Below, one piece after another: positions 46,844 through 57,820 of a DNA stretch of 64,000 bases. The translations under genes were made by a program, and so were the position numbers. Within the stretch, counting starts at the first letter, position 1. Each line of letters opens with the position of its first letter. This DNA comes from Thinopyrum elongatum (lineage: Eukaryota > Streptophyta > Magnoliopsida > Poales > Poaceae), in assembly GCA_011799875.1 (NCBI GenBank), contig CM022303.1:546237368-546301367 (forward strand), written 5' to 3'. The notes beneath the pieces are model-generated. The model ran no database searches. It saw only the letters and a list, made by a program, of their open reading frames with translations, and was not told where the DNA came from.

Positions 46844-47003
46844 ATCGACAAAGCAAACAAACGAGCAAACAAAATATTTTTGTGTTTTTTGATTATTTTT
46901 AGAGAAGTGGAGGGGGATGAAAAGAAAGGAAAAGGAAAATAAAAAAGTAGAGCAAGTAATTGAGAATTCGTATGTAGGAACCGGATGAGAGTTTGATGAT
47001 GTC

Positions 47004-47021
47004 TCCTTGGCAACGACACCA
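47004..47021 (-). other. Degenerate tRNA-Asp primer-binding site
   Basis: TCCTTGGCAACGACACCA on the plus strand. The four differences from the tRNA-Asp 3' end (from memory) are all C-to-T or G-to-A, as expected of methylated cytosine decay. Confidence 0.7.
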
Positions 47022-47032
47022 AAAATTCTTTC

Positions 47033-48586
47033 TGCTACTTGTGAGCTGCGTTGGAATTTTCCCCGAAGAGGAAGGGTGAAGCAATATAGTAGTGGATAAG
47101 TATTTTCCTCAGTGAGAACCAAGGTTATTGAACCAATTGGATAATCACACAAATTCTCGGCTTCATCACCTACCCACAAAAGCAAACACTTGCACCCAAC
47201 ATGGGCAAGAGGGTTGTCAATCCCCTTGAACTCGTTACTTGCAAGGATTAATTCTGATAGTGGTAGATAGACAAAAAGAAAAGTAAAAAGAAAGTAAATA
47301 AATTGCAACAAGGTATTTTTGGTTTTTAGTATTATGATTAAGTAGAACCGGAGGCCATAGTTTTTACTAGAGGCTTCTCTCTCGAACACATAGCATACGG
47401 TTGGTAAACAAATTACTGTTGGGCAATTGATAGAAAAGCGCATAGTTATGATGTTATTCATGACAATGATCACATATATAGGCATTACGTCTGTGACAAG
47501 TAGACCGAAATGATTCTGTATCTGCTACTATTACTCCACTTCAAGAGCGCTTCTATGCTTGCCTCTCTAGGTATTAAGTTCGTGACAAACAGAGTAATGC
47601 ATTAAGCAAGATGACAAGATGTAGACAAAGTAAACCCAATCAATATGAATAAACCCCGTCGTTTTACCCTTAATGGCAAATGTACAAATATGTGCCTCGC
47701 TACACCTTCTGTCACTTGGTGAGGACACCGCAAGATTGAACCCATTAAAAAGCACCTCTCCCACTGAAGATAAATCAATCTAGTTGGCCAAACAAACAGA
47801 TAGATTGGAGAGAAATACAAAGCTATAATAATCATGCAAATATAGTTTAGAAAAGACTCAATTAATTTAAATGAATAATCTGATCATAAACCCACAATTC
47901 ATCGGATCCCAATAAATACGATGCAAAAGAAGATTACATCGGATAAAACTCCAAAAAGATGGAGGAGAACATGGTATTGAAGATCGAAGAGAAGGAAGAA
48001 GCCATCTAGCTACTAGCTATGGACCCGTGGGTCTGTGGTGAACTACTCACGCATCATCCATAGGGCGGCAAGGTTGATGTAGAGGCCCTCTGTGACTGGT
48101 TCCCCCTCTGACATAGTATCGAAAAAGGCCTGCAGATGGGATCACAAAGAATAGAGGCTTGTGGCGGCGAAAAAAGTGTTTCGGGTGTCTCTCTGTTGGT
48201 TTGGGAATATTTGGGCATTTATAGAGGTGGAATTAGGTGAAAAGGAATTGCGTGGGAGTCATGAACTCGGGGGGCGGGCCTACCCCCTGGGGCGTGCCCT
48301 GTGAGCTCGTGGCTCGGCCATACGTCTTCTAGCCTCCTCCCGAACCTTCTACGGTCCCTTCTGGTCCAGAAAAAATCACCGTAAAGTTTCATCGTGTTTG
48401 GACTTTGTTTGGTATTGATTTTTTGAAAGGTAATAAAACAAGCAAAAAACAGGAACTGTCATTGGGTTAATAGGTTAGCCCCAAAATATGATATAAAATA
48501 GGATAAAAATGCATATAAAGCATTGAGGATTGATAATATAATAGCATGAAACAATCAAAAAGTATAGATACATCGGAGAGGTATCA
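47033..48586 (-). repeat. Right (5') LTR of the 26660-48586 element
   Basis: 1554 bp, starting TGCTACTTGTGAGCTGCG and ending GGAGAGGTATCA. Colinear with 26660-27253 plus 34296-35240. Confidence 0.9.
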
Positions 48587-48591
48587 AACAC

Positions 48592-49600
48592 TCCATACTG
48601 TCCCCATTTTTCCTATCTATTCGGACCGTCCCCATTTGTCCTATCTGTCCAGACTGCGCCAACCTCAGCCCCCATATGTGGGACATACATGAGGTGATTC
48701 AGACATTTTCGCCATGTTGACCCAACGATCGGGCCCCACCCCTAACCCTCCCAAATCGACCGCCACCCTTGCACGACCTCTCCTCTCTCGTCTTAGCCCC
48801 TCACGTCTGCTCTTTGATTTGCCTCTCTCCTAGCCACTCCGCCTCCCTCATAGCCATCGTGTCCGCATGGATGTTGGGTTGGCAGAGTTCATGGGGCTGC
48901 CGTCCACACCATTGCGAACGTGGAACACCTCGCCCGCAAGGACCATCGTGTCCGCCAGCACTCTTGCATGGCGGCGGAGGAAGTCCTCGACCTAGACGTG
49001 GACATGGTTGTGTTCGCCCCAGCGCCATCCTCAACCACACCCGCACCCATGGACGACTCTCGCATGGCTTCGCAAGGGTGGGGCATCTCAGGGAAAAACT
49101 GGCTCAAGTTCCCACCAATCTATTGGATTGGATGAAGAGGATGCGATAAGTGGAGCAACAAATGGACTTAGGACCATGCCGAAGAGAAAGTAAGAGTACG
49201 AGGGTGAAGAAGTGGGAGAAATATAGGGTCTCGCATGATGAAGCGACGAGCAAAATGTCGGCCATGTGGGTGGAGCTCCTTTCCAACAAAGATGTGGAAT
49301 TAAAAAGGAGGACATCATGGGAGGGGGTGGAATTCTAGAAGGAGAGGGTGAGGGAGAGGATGGAGATGGAGAATATGAAGGCATGAGAGCATATATAGCT
49401 TAAGAAAATGAAGGCGATGTAGAGCATTAAGATTGATTGCGAGGTTCATCGAGGATCATGTTGGGTGCACAAGCCCAATGTATGTTGATGCCAAGGAGGG
49501 ATCATCAATGTGCGCAAAACAGATTATGTATGAATTGCTGAATTTTATTTGTCATGGATCATATTGGCTTATGTAGGATCAGATATCAACTAGAGCGTGG
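48592..49600 (+). mobile_element. Right part of the PIF/Harbinger-like element with gene remnant
   Basis: Continues 26578-26659. The first 130 bp carry repeated phrases (CCGTCCCCATTTGTCCTATC). Then comes a GC-rich, gene-like stretch (48770-49130) with no intact frame, followed by the charged remnant at 49150-49440. The far terminus was not found. Confidence 0.45.
49150..49440 (+). pseudogene. Possible NAM-associated C-terminal domain remnant
   Basis: The frame contains KKWEKYRVSHDEATSKMSAMW and ELLSNKDVELKRRT, then after stops KERVRERMEMENMKA. This charged helical pattern is typical of the NAM-associated C-terminal region found in grass PIF/Harbinger-linked and trihelix-like proteins. Several stops break it. 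The identification is by pattern only. Confidence 0.35.
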
Positions 49601-49612
49601 GGGGGGGGGGGG
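49599..49612 (+). repeat. G homopolymer, 14 bp
   Basis: Fourteen consecutive G. It may mark an assembly-sensitive spot. Confidence 0.95.
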
Positions 49613-49845
49613 AAGGGAATGGGAAATTCGAAGATTTCTTCAAAAATGCCAGTTCTTTAAAGAACATCAGAGTACACAGAACAACAACAGAACTGAATAG
49701 AGATAAAACTAAGCAGTATTAGAAATAACAAGCTAAATCTTCTCAAGCATAAACATAAGCTCGCTAGACAGAAGTAAAAGTAAGTTGCAGTACATATAAC
49801 AAAGTCTAACAAATAGGCAAACTAGCTTAAGTATGGAAGCAGCGA
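49613..49845. other. Unassigned AT-rich stretch
   Basis: No coding frame, repeat or terminus recognised. It is possibly the distal part of the LTR fragment at 49846-50359. Confidence 0.4.
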
Positions 49846-50359
49846 GGAGAAAGCTAAACATAGCTTATGCCACGGAAATATAAACTATTCACTAAAGTCT
49901 TTGATCCAATGACAGAGAAGAAGCCAGGGGAGAAGTTCTCAAACTTAGGTACATTACACAAGTAATCGACCGAGATGAATAGAACCTGTAAACTCAAGTA
50001 GAACGTATTATATGAAAATATCAACAACATAATGACGATGTGGTCTCGGAGAAATTCATAAGTTGGGTCTATCCAACGCCATTGTTTCGATAACAATGTG
50101 TTCTCGTTATTGATAACACCCTTGTTAATTTAAAAATGCATATGCTCGGGAAAAGAAGATCATCGTCAAGACATGAGCTAGTCCTAGATGCATGACTAGG
50201 GATCCATTTGGTGTTTATGTTTCCACATATGCAATTGTGTTTTACTCTAAATCTCATATTCAAGAACCAATGCAATTATAAAACAGAAGTATAAACATAA
50301 TTATGAACATGGAAATATACTAATAAATTTATTATTTCCTTTAGGACATATTTCCGACA
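49846..50359 (-). mobile_element. Angela/BARE-like Copia LTR fragment
   Basis: On the minus strand it begins at 50359 with TGTCGGAAATATGTCCTAAAGG, a diverged form of the Angela/WIS/BARE LTR start. It goes on through TGTGGAAACATAAACACC, GATCCCTAGTCATGC and ATCAATAACGAGAAC, in the order of that LTR. The left limit is uncertain. No interior is found next to it. Confidence 0.6.
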
Positions 50360-50443
50360 TTAGCAACACAGGCTTTCAGGCCGAACGGGCAACTGCAGGT
50401 GGCCTATGTATGAAATCCGCCTCCAAAGCCTGATTATGCACTA
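50360..50443. mobile_element. Possible CACTA terminal scrap
   Basis: Read on the minus strand it starts CACTAGTGCATAATCAGGC and goes on to GGCCACCTGCAGTTGCCCG, reminiscent of grass CACTA termini. It is only 84 bp, with no partner end. Confidence 0.3.
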
Positions 50444-51516
50444 GTGTGATGCTCTTTATTATGCTTTAAAATAATAATGATTCATGTTTTTTTTGTGAGC
50501 ATCATCAAAATTACAAGTCTAGCTAATTGGATATAAAGAAAGTGCTTCTGGGAGGCAACCCGAAGTAGTTGTCAATAAAGATTTTACCTTCTACAACAAC
50601 AAAGACATTTATGTTTTACTTAAATAAAGTTCCAATACATTTCAATAAAAAGTTAATATTATAACTATATGTGTTGTTGTGTTGAAACATAAAGTTTTGT
50701 TGTTATTGTTTATTGTGGAGAATTAGCAGAGCATGATAACAACCTGAGTTTGTTTACATAGTACACCTATATGAGTTCTCTGTTACATGTTAGTTCCTTA
50801 GATTTTTTTGAGTTACAAAGTATTGATTGCATTTTCATCTCTACTCACTCTCATGTTTAGACTGATTGATGTTATAATTGTCTTTAGTTGCTTATGTTTG
50901 CATTTTATTGTTCCCATAGTTGCGTGGAAATTTTAAAATTGTGTTGCCATGCCATAGCTAATGATTGATTATAACTTAATGATTAGCTGACAACAAGGCA
51001 TGCTTATAACTAAATTCTATTTATACTAACCTACCTCACGATTTCTATGTAAGTTTTATGTGGATGAAGTTTTTCAGACCGAGGGGAATAGTGATATGGG
51101 AGGAATCAGGAAAGTAAGCACTTAGGCATGGGGATGCCCAAGGCATCCTTAAGAAATATTCAAGAGATCTAAAGCTTCTCAGCTTGGGGATGCCAAAGGC
51201 ACCCACCTTCTTCTTCAACAACTATCAGTTTGTCACAAAAATAGTAAATAAAAAGAATAAAATGAAAATAAAAATAAACAGAGAGAGGATGCAATACTAT
51301 TATTCCTTTTTTAGTATGTACTCTTGCTTCAAATTATCACCTGGTTTTAGCAGATATCATAAAGTGCTTCGAAGTAGCACTAGTGCATTGTAACAGAGTT
51401 TTCATGTATTTCATGTTTCATAACCTAGTGGGGACTTCCACATTATAGAACTTGGCTTGTATATATTCCAATGATGAGCTTCCTCAAAATGCCCCAGGTC
51501 TTTATGATCAAGCAAG
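50444..51516 (+). mobile_element. Truncated Athila-like internal fragment
   Basis: Matches in order the non-coding interior of the element at 14903-22449: AAAGAAAGTGCTTCTGGGAGGCAACC (50540 region), two polypurine-like blocks (51122-51210) and CTTGGCTTGTATAT...GAGCTTCCTCAAA (51450-51490). LTRs and coding region are missing. It stops abruptly at AAGCAAGTT. Confidence 0.7.
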
Positions 51517-51959
51517 TTCTCTATATTTATCTCCCCATAAATAAGTTTCTATATTTACCGCAATTTCCTATAATTTATCGGAATTCTGAGAAAAGCACAA
51601 GGAAAGGTGGTAATATTGTAACAACGCGGTTCAGAAAGGTTGCTGTGAAATTCTTCAACCACACGTTAACAAGTCTTGCTAATTTCAATCAATAACTAAA
51701 AAATATTCCTAGTTCTCTTACAAAGTTTGTTTTTATATGTAACAATTGCTAAAAATTACGGAACCTCAAATATTGATTTCTCATGCTTTCTATATTGTGA
51801 TCCAGAATGATCACGATATCACCTATATATGAGGGACCTAAAAGGCCATCGTCAAGGGGGTATGACCCCATGAATCTGGCCACAGTCTCCTTAATTTACT
51901 TCGCTTGTATATCTCAACGACAAGCTTCCACAAATGTCTTAGGTTTTTCGGAACTTGGT
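51517..51959. other. Unassigned stretch
   Basis: AT-rich, no gene, repeat or element end recognised. Confidence 0.45.
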
Positions 51960-53680
51960 TTATATATATTCAATGATGAAGATTTTTTCAAATACGTGAC
52001 GAACATTTTCCTAAATACCCAACAAACTTTTTTCAAAATATACAGTGAAGTTTTTATAGATACAACATTGAACATGTTTTAAGTGAATGCTGAACATTTT
52101 TAAATAAATTATTAATAAGTAAGTAAAGAAAACTCTTAAAGCAAGCCAAGTGAACGAGTTCCATATACTTGTCCTGCTTGTCCAAAAAGACTTGATGAAC
52201 ATTTTCAAAATTATCCATCAAATAGTGTTAAGTTACACGATGGATATTTCTTAAAAATAATAAAATACATGCTAAGCATTTTTTCACGTGGTGAATATTT
52301 TCTAATACTGAATGAATATTTTTAAAATACAAGATGAACATTTTCAGAAAATACAAGATAAACATTTTTAATAACCGACGAACTTGTTTGAAATATAGGA
52401 TAAACTTTCTATAAATAGAAGATGCACATGTTTTAGATACTAGATGATTTTTCTTAAGTTACCCTATCAATTTTTCGGAAACATATGGTGAACCTTTTAC
52501 CACTACAAGATGAATAGTTTTACATAGATGTTGATCAATCCGAAAAACATGCTGGACATTTTTTTAAATATATGACAAATAATTTTGAAGAACCAGAACA
52601 TTTTTAAAATACACAATTAATAATATTAAAAATAAACATTAAACTTCTTTTGTAATGCGAAGTACTTCCTACGTCCCAAAATAAGTGTCTCAACTTTAGT
52701 ACAACTTTGTACTAAAATTAGTATACAATGAATATTTTTTAAATATACAATGAATTAGTTGAGACACTAACTTCGCGGCGGGTGGAGTATATTTTTAATA
52801 TACAATTAATATTTTTAAAATATACAAGCTAAAATATTTTTAATACACTATGCACAATTTTTAATACATCATGACCATTTTTTAAATATATGATGATTAT
52901 TTTTTAAATACATGTTAAACATTTCTGCAATACATGTGAATATTGTGTAAATACACAATGACATTTTTGAATGCACAAGAACATTTTTAAACTACACGAT
53001 GAACCTTATTAAAAACACAACAAGAAATGAATGAGCATGCCATGGCCATAGCAAAGACGAACACTTATCCCACTTGATTTTTTCAAATAAATGAAGGAAC
53101 TTTGAATCCAATTAGTAAAAGTGATCCAAAAATAACACACAATTTTTTTAAATAATAAATTCCTGGCTAATTTTTTTCCTATGTGATAAATATTTTTAAT
53201 AACTGATGAACTTTCTTGAAATACATGATAAACATTTTATCAATGCAAGATGAACATTTTTTAGATACATGACGGACATTTTTTAAATTACCCAACGAAC
53301 TTTTTGGAAATATATATTTTTTTAATAAATGCACAATGAATTGTTTTATATAGAAGTTGAACATTCTGAAATATACATAGAACATTTTTTGAATATATGA
53401 AAAATATTGTTTGATGTACTGGAGCATTTTTCAAAATACACAATGAACATTGTTAAAAAGTACGCAATAAACTTCTTTTGTTATGAGATGAATATTTTGA
53501 ATATACAATGAATATTTTTAAAATACACGATGAACATTTAAAAATACACAAGATATAATATTTTTAATGCATGATGTATACCTTGTAATACATGATGGAT
53601 ATTATTTAAATACAAGAGCACCTTTTCTGTATGCACAATATTGAAATACGCGATGAACCTTTTTAAAAACACAGCCAAAA
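51960..53680. repeat. Degenerate AT-rich short tandem field, about 20-bp unit
   Basis: Dozens of variants of AATACACGATGAACATTTTT follow each other with variable spacing and many substitutions. A similar piece appears at 54905-54965. Open frames on the minus strand rich in Phe, Lys and Tyr result from the repeat. A Stowaway MITE (52665-52787) sits within. Confidence 0.8.
52665..52787. mobile_element. Stowaway MITE, 123 bp
   Basis: Inverted ends CTTCCTACGTCCC and CTCCACCCGCCGC (from the right), with inner arms AAGTGTCTCAACTTTAGTAC and TTAGTGTCTCAACTAA. Flanked by TA at 52663-52664 and 52788-52789. The right arm seems partly replaced by the local ATTTTT-type repeat. Confidence 0.8.
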
Positions 53681-54099
53681 AAAGAAATAGAAGAAAAAAT
53701 TACAGCAAAGAAGGAAAATATTAAATATGAAAAAGTAAAATAAAGGAAGTATAGACCCCCAAGAAGTATCGAAACCATCTGATTATTGTTTGAAGTAAAT
53801 CCATGTAAAAAACGGGGCGGGCGAATCAGAAGGCAGGAAAACACTGCCCCTGCCGTTCATACTGCCTGGGCTAGCCCAGACCGGGTGGCCCGTTGGCGAG
53901 GGAGCCATATATCTCGCAACAGACGAGATATAGACTCTGCGTTTTACCTTTGGCAGGGTGTTACTTGGGGCAACTCTCGTTTATTTTTTCCTTCACCTTT
54001 CTCTGTTTTCTTATTTTCCTTTATTATTTTTTGAAGCATTTACATTTATTATTTACATATGTCTTTGATTTTCCTCTCTCTCTCTCTCTCTCTTTTGTA

Positions 54100-54180
54100 C
54101 TCCCTCCATCCCATAAGGTAAGACGTTTTTTGATACTACACTAGTGTCAAAAAACGTCTTACATTATGGAACGGAGGGAG
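54100..54180. mobile_element. Stowaway MITE, 81 bp
   Basis: CTCCCTCCATCCC...GGAACGGAGGGAG with long, nearly complementary arms around GATACTACACTAGTGTC. TA flanks at 54098-54099 and 54181-54182. Typical of the common Triticeae Thalos-like type. A (CT)n run lies just upstream (54073-54093). Confidence 0.92.
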
Positions 54181-54331
54181 TATCTTTTTTATTATATGTG
54201 TTTGTCCCATTTATGTTTTACATTTTAGTTTCTTCTTCACCTTTTTATTTTCATTTTTCCATGCTTAAAACACAGTATTTCAGATGAAGTATTTGGGAGC
54301 TGTTGGAGATGCTCCTATGTCCCATGTATCA

Positions 54332-54763
54332 GGGAGAATATCCGGTACTCCCACCCTTAGGGTGCTCCCGGTGCTCCAAAACTCGGTAGCATATTTTAAA
54401 ATGGTTGGGATATTCTGGAAAAAAAATCTAGCACATTGACACAACATCAATGTATGTTGTATAAAAAATTCAAATCAAAATTCAAAACATTGCTCGAGAT
54501 ATAAAATTGACAAAATCGACATCAATGTGATAATGGGCCAAATCTAAAGCCCAACTTATGTTGTGTACTATTTACTGTCGAATTTGTCATTTATGTTTCT
54601 CAAGCTATGTTTTGAATTTTGATTTCAAATTTTGTGACAACATACATTGGTGTTCTGTCTATGTGCTGGATTTTTTTTCAAAATTTTCCGACCATTTAAA
54701 AATGTGCTACCGAGTTTGGAGCACCGGGAGCACCCTAGGGGTGGGAGTACCAGATATTCTCCC
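54332..54763. mobile_element. Long-TIR MITE with 8-9 bp duplication
   Basis: The arms GGGAGAATATCCGGTACTCC and GGGAGAATATCTGGTACTCC (from the right) stay similar for about 75 bp, through GGGTGCTCCCGGTGCTCC and ACTCGGTAGCA. Flanks ATGTATCA and ATGTACCA give an 8-bp duplication with one mismatch (9 bp if the border is moved by one). This size suits Mutator-like or hAT MITEs; the long arms favour Mutator. Confidence 0.85.
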
Positions 54764-54904
54764 ATGTACCAGATAGAGCTCTTTTTGAGAGAAATACAAG
54801 AAACAACTGGAGCTGAATCTTGAGACACAAGCAACTTGCCAACTTGGAATTGAATTAGTAAAAGTGATCCAAAAATAACCACAAATACCTGTGAAAATTG
54901 ATTG

Positions 54905-55250
54905 AATACAAGATTACCTTTTTGTATGCACAATATTAAAATATGCGATGAACCTTTTTGAAAACACAACAGCAAAAATATTTTCCTTTTTTTTCTCTTT
55001 GTTGTTTTGTATCTTTTTTATTATATGTGATTGTCCCATTTAAGTTTTAGTTTAGTTTTTTCTTCTCCTTTTTATTTTCATTTTCCCATGCCTACAACAC
55101 CTTATTTGGGATGAAATGTTGGGGAGGTGTTGTATCCCATGTACAGAGATGGAGCTTTTTTTGAGAGAGAATACGAGATGGAGCTGGGCTTAAATTTTCA
55201 CACACAAGCAACATGGAATCGAAGTAGTAAAGGTGATCCAAAAATAACGA
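54905..55250 (+). repeat. Gene-proximal copy of the duplicated upstream unit
   Basis: Colinear with the scattered pieces of 53610-54904 and without the MITE insertions. It ends about 115 bp before the TATA box. Confidence 0.7.
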
Positions 55251-55365
55251 GTGGACAGCAAACCGATATAGCTGGCAACCACAACCTGAAAATAGCAAAT
55301 GAACATGCATGCCATGAGCATAGCGAATAATTAAACCGAACACTTGTCCCCCCTGAACCGATGTG

Positions 55366-55373
55366 TATATAAG
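55366..55373 (+). promoter_or_regulatory. TATA box of the polygalacturonase gene
   Basis: TATATAAG 63 bp before the ATG at 55436. Transcription should start near 55395-55405, giving a leader of about 35 bases. Confidence 0.75.
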
Positions 55374-55435
55374 GTTGGGCTCTGAAGCTCCTGACCTGAA
55401 AAGGATCAAGGATCGAGGAGGATTCCACAGCCAAA

Positions 55436-56904
55436 ATGGCGTTGAGGAACGTTGCGATGAGAGTCTTGTTGCTCCTGGCTGTGGTGAGCGCAGCATATGC
55501 TGCCAAAGGCAAGGAGGAGAAGAAGGAGAGCGCAGATGGTCCAGCGGCGTCCGGTCCGGGCGGGGAGTACGACATCACCAAACTCGGTGCCAAGCCCGAC
55601 GGCACGACGGACTGCACCAAGGTACGTACGTGCTGAAGGAGAGAGAATATAGGAATGATGATGGATCGATGGATTATGTGGTGGATTGCATTGCAATTGC
55701 ATGCAGGAGGTGGAGGAGGCATGGGCTTCGGCGTGCGGTAGCACCGGGAATCCGACCATCATCATCCCCAAGGGTGATTTCCTGACTGGAGCTCTGAATT
55801 TCACGGGGCCGTGCAAGGGCGACGGACTCACCATCAAGCTGGAAGGCAACCTGCTGGCTTCCAACGACCTGGCCAAGTTCAAGTCTAACTGGATCGAGAT
55901 CATGCGCATCAAGAACCTCGTCATCACCGGCAAAGGCAACATCGACGGTCAGGGCAAGGCGGTCTGGACCAAGAACAGCTGCCAAAAGAACTACAACTGC
56001 AAGATATTGCCAAACGTACGTACGGGTGCATAACATTATATAGTAATGCTCGTAATTAATTATATATCCGTGCGTACATTTCTTTTACTATTATTCAAGA
56101 AATGCTATTATATTCTTACGTACGTAAATGTGCATGCATGCTTGCATGTAGTCGCTGGTGCTGGACTTCTGTGACGACGCGCTCATCGAAGGCATCTCTA
56201 TCATCAATTCCAAGTTCTTCCACATGAACATCTACGAGTGCAAGGGCGTGACCGTCAAGGACGTGAAGGTGAGCGCGCCTGGGGACAGCCCCAACACCGA
56301 CGGCATCCACATGGGCGACTCGTCCAATGTCAGCATCATCGACACCACCATCGGTGTTGGCGACGACTGCATCTCCATCGGCCCCGGCACCAAACAAGTC
56401 AACATCAGCGGCGTGACTTGTGGCCCAGGCCATGGCATCAGCATTGGCAGCCTCGGGAGGTACAAGGACGAGAAGGACGTGACCGACATCACCGTCAAGA
56501 ACTGCGTGCTCAAGGGCTCCACCAACGGCCTCCGCATCAAGTCGTACGAGGATGCCAAGTCGCCCCTCGTAGCATCCAAGATAACCTACGAGAACATCAA
56601 GATGGAGGACTCGGGCTACCCCATCATCATCGACCAGAAGTACTGCCCCAACAAACTTTGCACCTCCAAGGGCGACGCCGCCAGGGTCACCGTCAAGGAC
56701 GTTACGTTCAAAAACATCACCGGCACCTCCTCCACCCCCGAAGCCGTCAGCCTGCTCTGCTCCGACAAGAAGCCCTGCGAAGGCGTCACAATGTCCGACG
56801 TCAAGATCGAGTACTCCGGCACGAACAACAAGACCATGGCTGTCTGCACCCATGCCAAGGTCACCGCCACAGGAGTTGACAAGGCCAACACATGTGCGGC
56901 ATGA
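55436..56904 (+). CDS. Exo-polygalacturonase, GH28, three exons, 415 residues
   Basis: Exons 55436-55621, 55707-56015 and 56152-56904 join in phase 0 with GT-AG introns, both starting GTACGTACG. The product is a secreted pectin-degrading enzyme that removes galacturonic acid from pectate chains (exo-type). Residues 1-22 are a signal peptide ([12 protein letters not shown]), followed by a Lys/Glu-rich propeptide-like stretch to about residue 45 before the beta-helix. All GH28 motifs are present: NTDG 213-216, DD 236-237 with CISIG, GHG 258-260, and RIK 293-295. These supply the three catalytic Asp (215, 236, 237), His 259 and the substrate-binding Arg/Lys. Likely N-glycosylation sites are Asn 93, 224 and 249. 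Length and motifs match grass pollen exo-polygalacturonases, the family of the group-13 grass pollen allergens, so pollen expression is likely by homology. I see no lesion. It is the only intact host gene in the window. Confidence 0.95.
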
Positions 56905-57224
56905 TTTCTTTTCTCCGTATTTCGGTTGTACCAAGTGTTCTAATTTCTCTCTCTCTTTTTTTTTCGCGATCCCGACCGCTCGAGGAGATTATCTTTTTAG
57001 TTTTGGTTTTGTTAATTCTCATCTAGATGAGAATTAGTCATCTCACATCTAACTACTAATTCGTTTAATACAAACTGCAAGATTTGTGAGTTTTCTTTAG
57101 CGCGAGCACAAACGATGCGGTCGTTTAGCATGAGCAACTTATGTGTGTTGTCCCGTTTCCTCCGATGGGCCGATGCATCCCTATATGGAATGTAGTCTTT
57201 CACATGTCATATGGGCCTACTGGA

Positions 57225-57560
57225 GAAAAGGCTTATAGGGGGTGGGGGGGGGGGGGGGCGTCCAATATTGGTGGGCGAGGTCTGGTACCCGCCACAACTC
57301 TTTTGGGAAAGTTTTAGCCGTGGGTGAAAAAAAACGTCTACCGTTGCTAAATGTACAGTAGTGAAACACCGCGGCCCACATGCGCGGACACAAAATAAGC
57401 AGTGGAGAGCACCAAACTCCGTCTACCACTGGATTGTAACATACTAGTGGTGGGCACAAAGTTTGCAAGCCACAACAATATTTCCCTGAGGCATGCCCAA
57501 AATTTTCAAAATTTAGCACGGCATCTAGCGGCGCCCGCCACAACAGTAGTAAATAAGCAA
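57225..57560. mobile_element. Possible CACTA-like remnant with G-run
   Basis: Phrases GTGGGCGAGGTCTGG, CCCGCCACAAC, ACTAGTGGTGGGCAC and GCGCCCGCCACAAC are typical of a grass CACTA subterminal repeat built on GGCGGGC. A run of 15 G occupies 57244-57258. Clear ends were not found. Confidence 0.35.
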
Positions 57561-57820
57561 ATAGTTTTAAAAAAATCATTTTTATAAAATCCAGAATAGG
57601 GCAATGTTTGAGCATGACACTTTGAATGGTGTGTATTATACATAGAAAAAGTTTGAAGGAGAAATGAAATTAAACAATTGAGCTCTATGTGGAAGGCGGC
57701 GGTTTCCGTTCAAAGCCCTGATACTTCACGGGAGAGTGTTCAGTTTGTAAACAAAGTGCATCAGTTTTTATCCGTAACGATCTTAATTTTTTACCACATT
57801 CTACAGGGTCATATGATGAG

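Larger units (their letters stand above)
26660..48586 (-). mobile_element. Athila-like LTR retrotransposon hosting two nested elements
   Basis: The left LTR is 26660-35240 (1539 bp after removing the insertion at 27254-34290 and one duplication). The right LTR is 47033-48586 (1554 bp). Minus orientation follows from the polypurine tract (35241-35255), PBS (47004-47021) and gag (46843 downward). Interior pieces are 35241-37839 and 44542-47032. The flanking 5-mers are GGCAC and AACAC, which differ by two G-to-A changes, so the duplication is probable but decayed. It encodes gag and part of a protease only. Confidence 0.85.
53610..54904 (+). repeat. Upstream copy of the polygalacturonase 5' region, with insertions
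   Basis: The pieces CTGTATGCACAATATTGAAATA (53617), TATCTTTTTTATTATATGTG (54182), TTATTTTCATTTTTCCATGC (54245) and GTAAAAGTGATCCAAAAATAAC (54858) match 54905-55250 in order. Insertions between them include 53690-54095, a Stowaway MITE and a 432-bp MITE. This is a direct duplication of DNA just upstream of the polygalacturonase promoter. Confidence 0.7.

Noticed and set aside
55198..55942. Minus-strand frames across the polygalacturonase 5' part
   Set aside because: They ignore the intron structure and have no recognisable domain.
56116..56934. 272-codon minus-strand frame opposite the polygalacturonase gene
   Set aside because: It is the antisense shadow of exon 3; GC-rich third positions keep it open.
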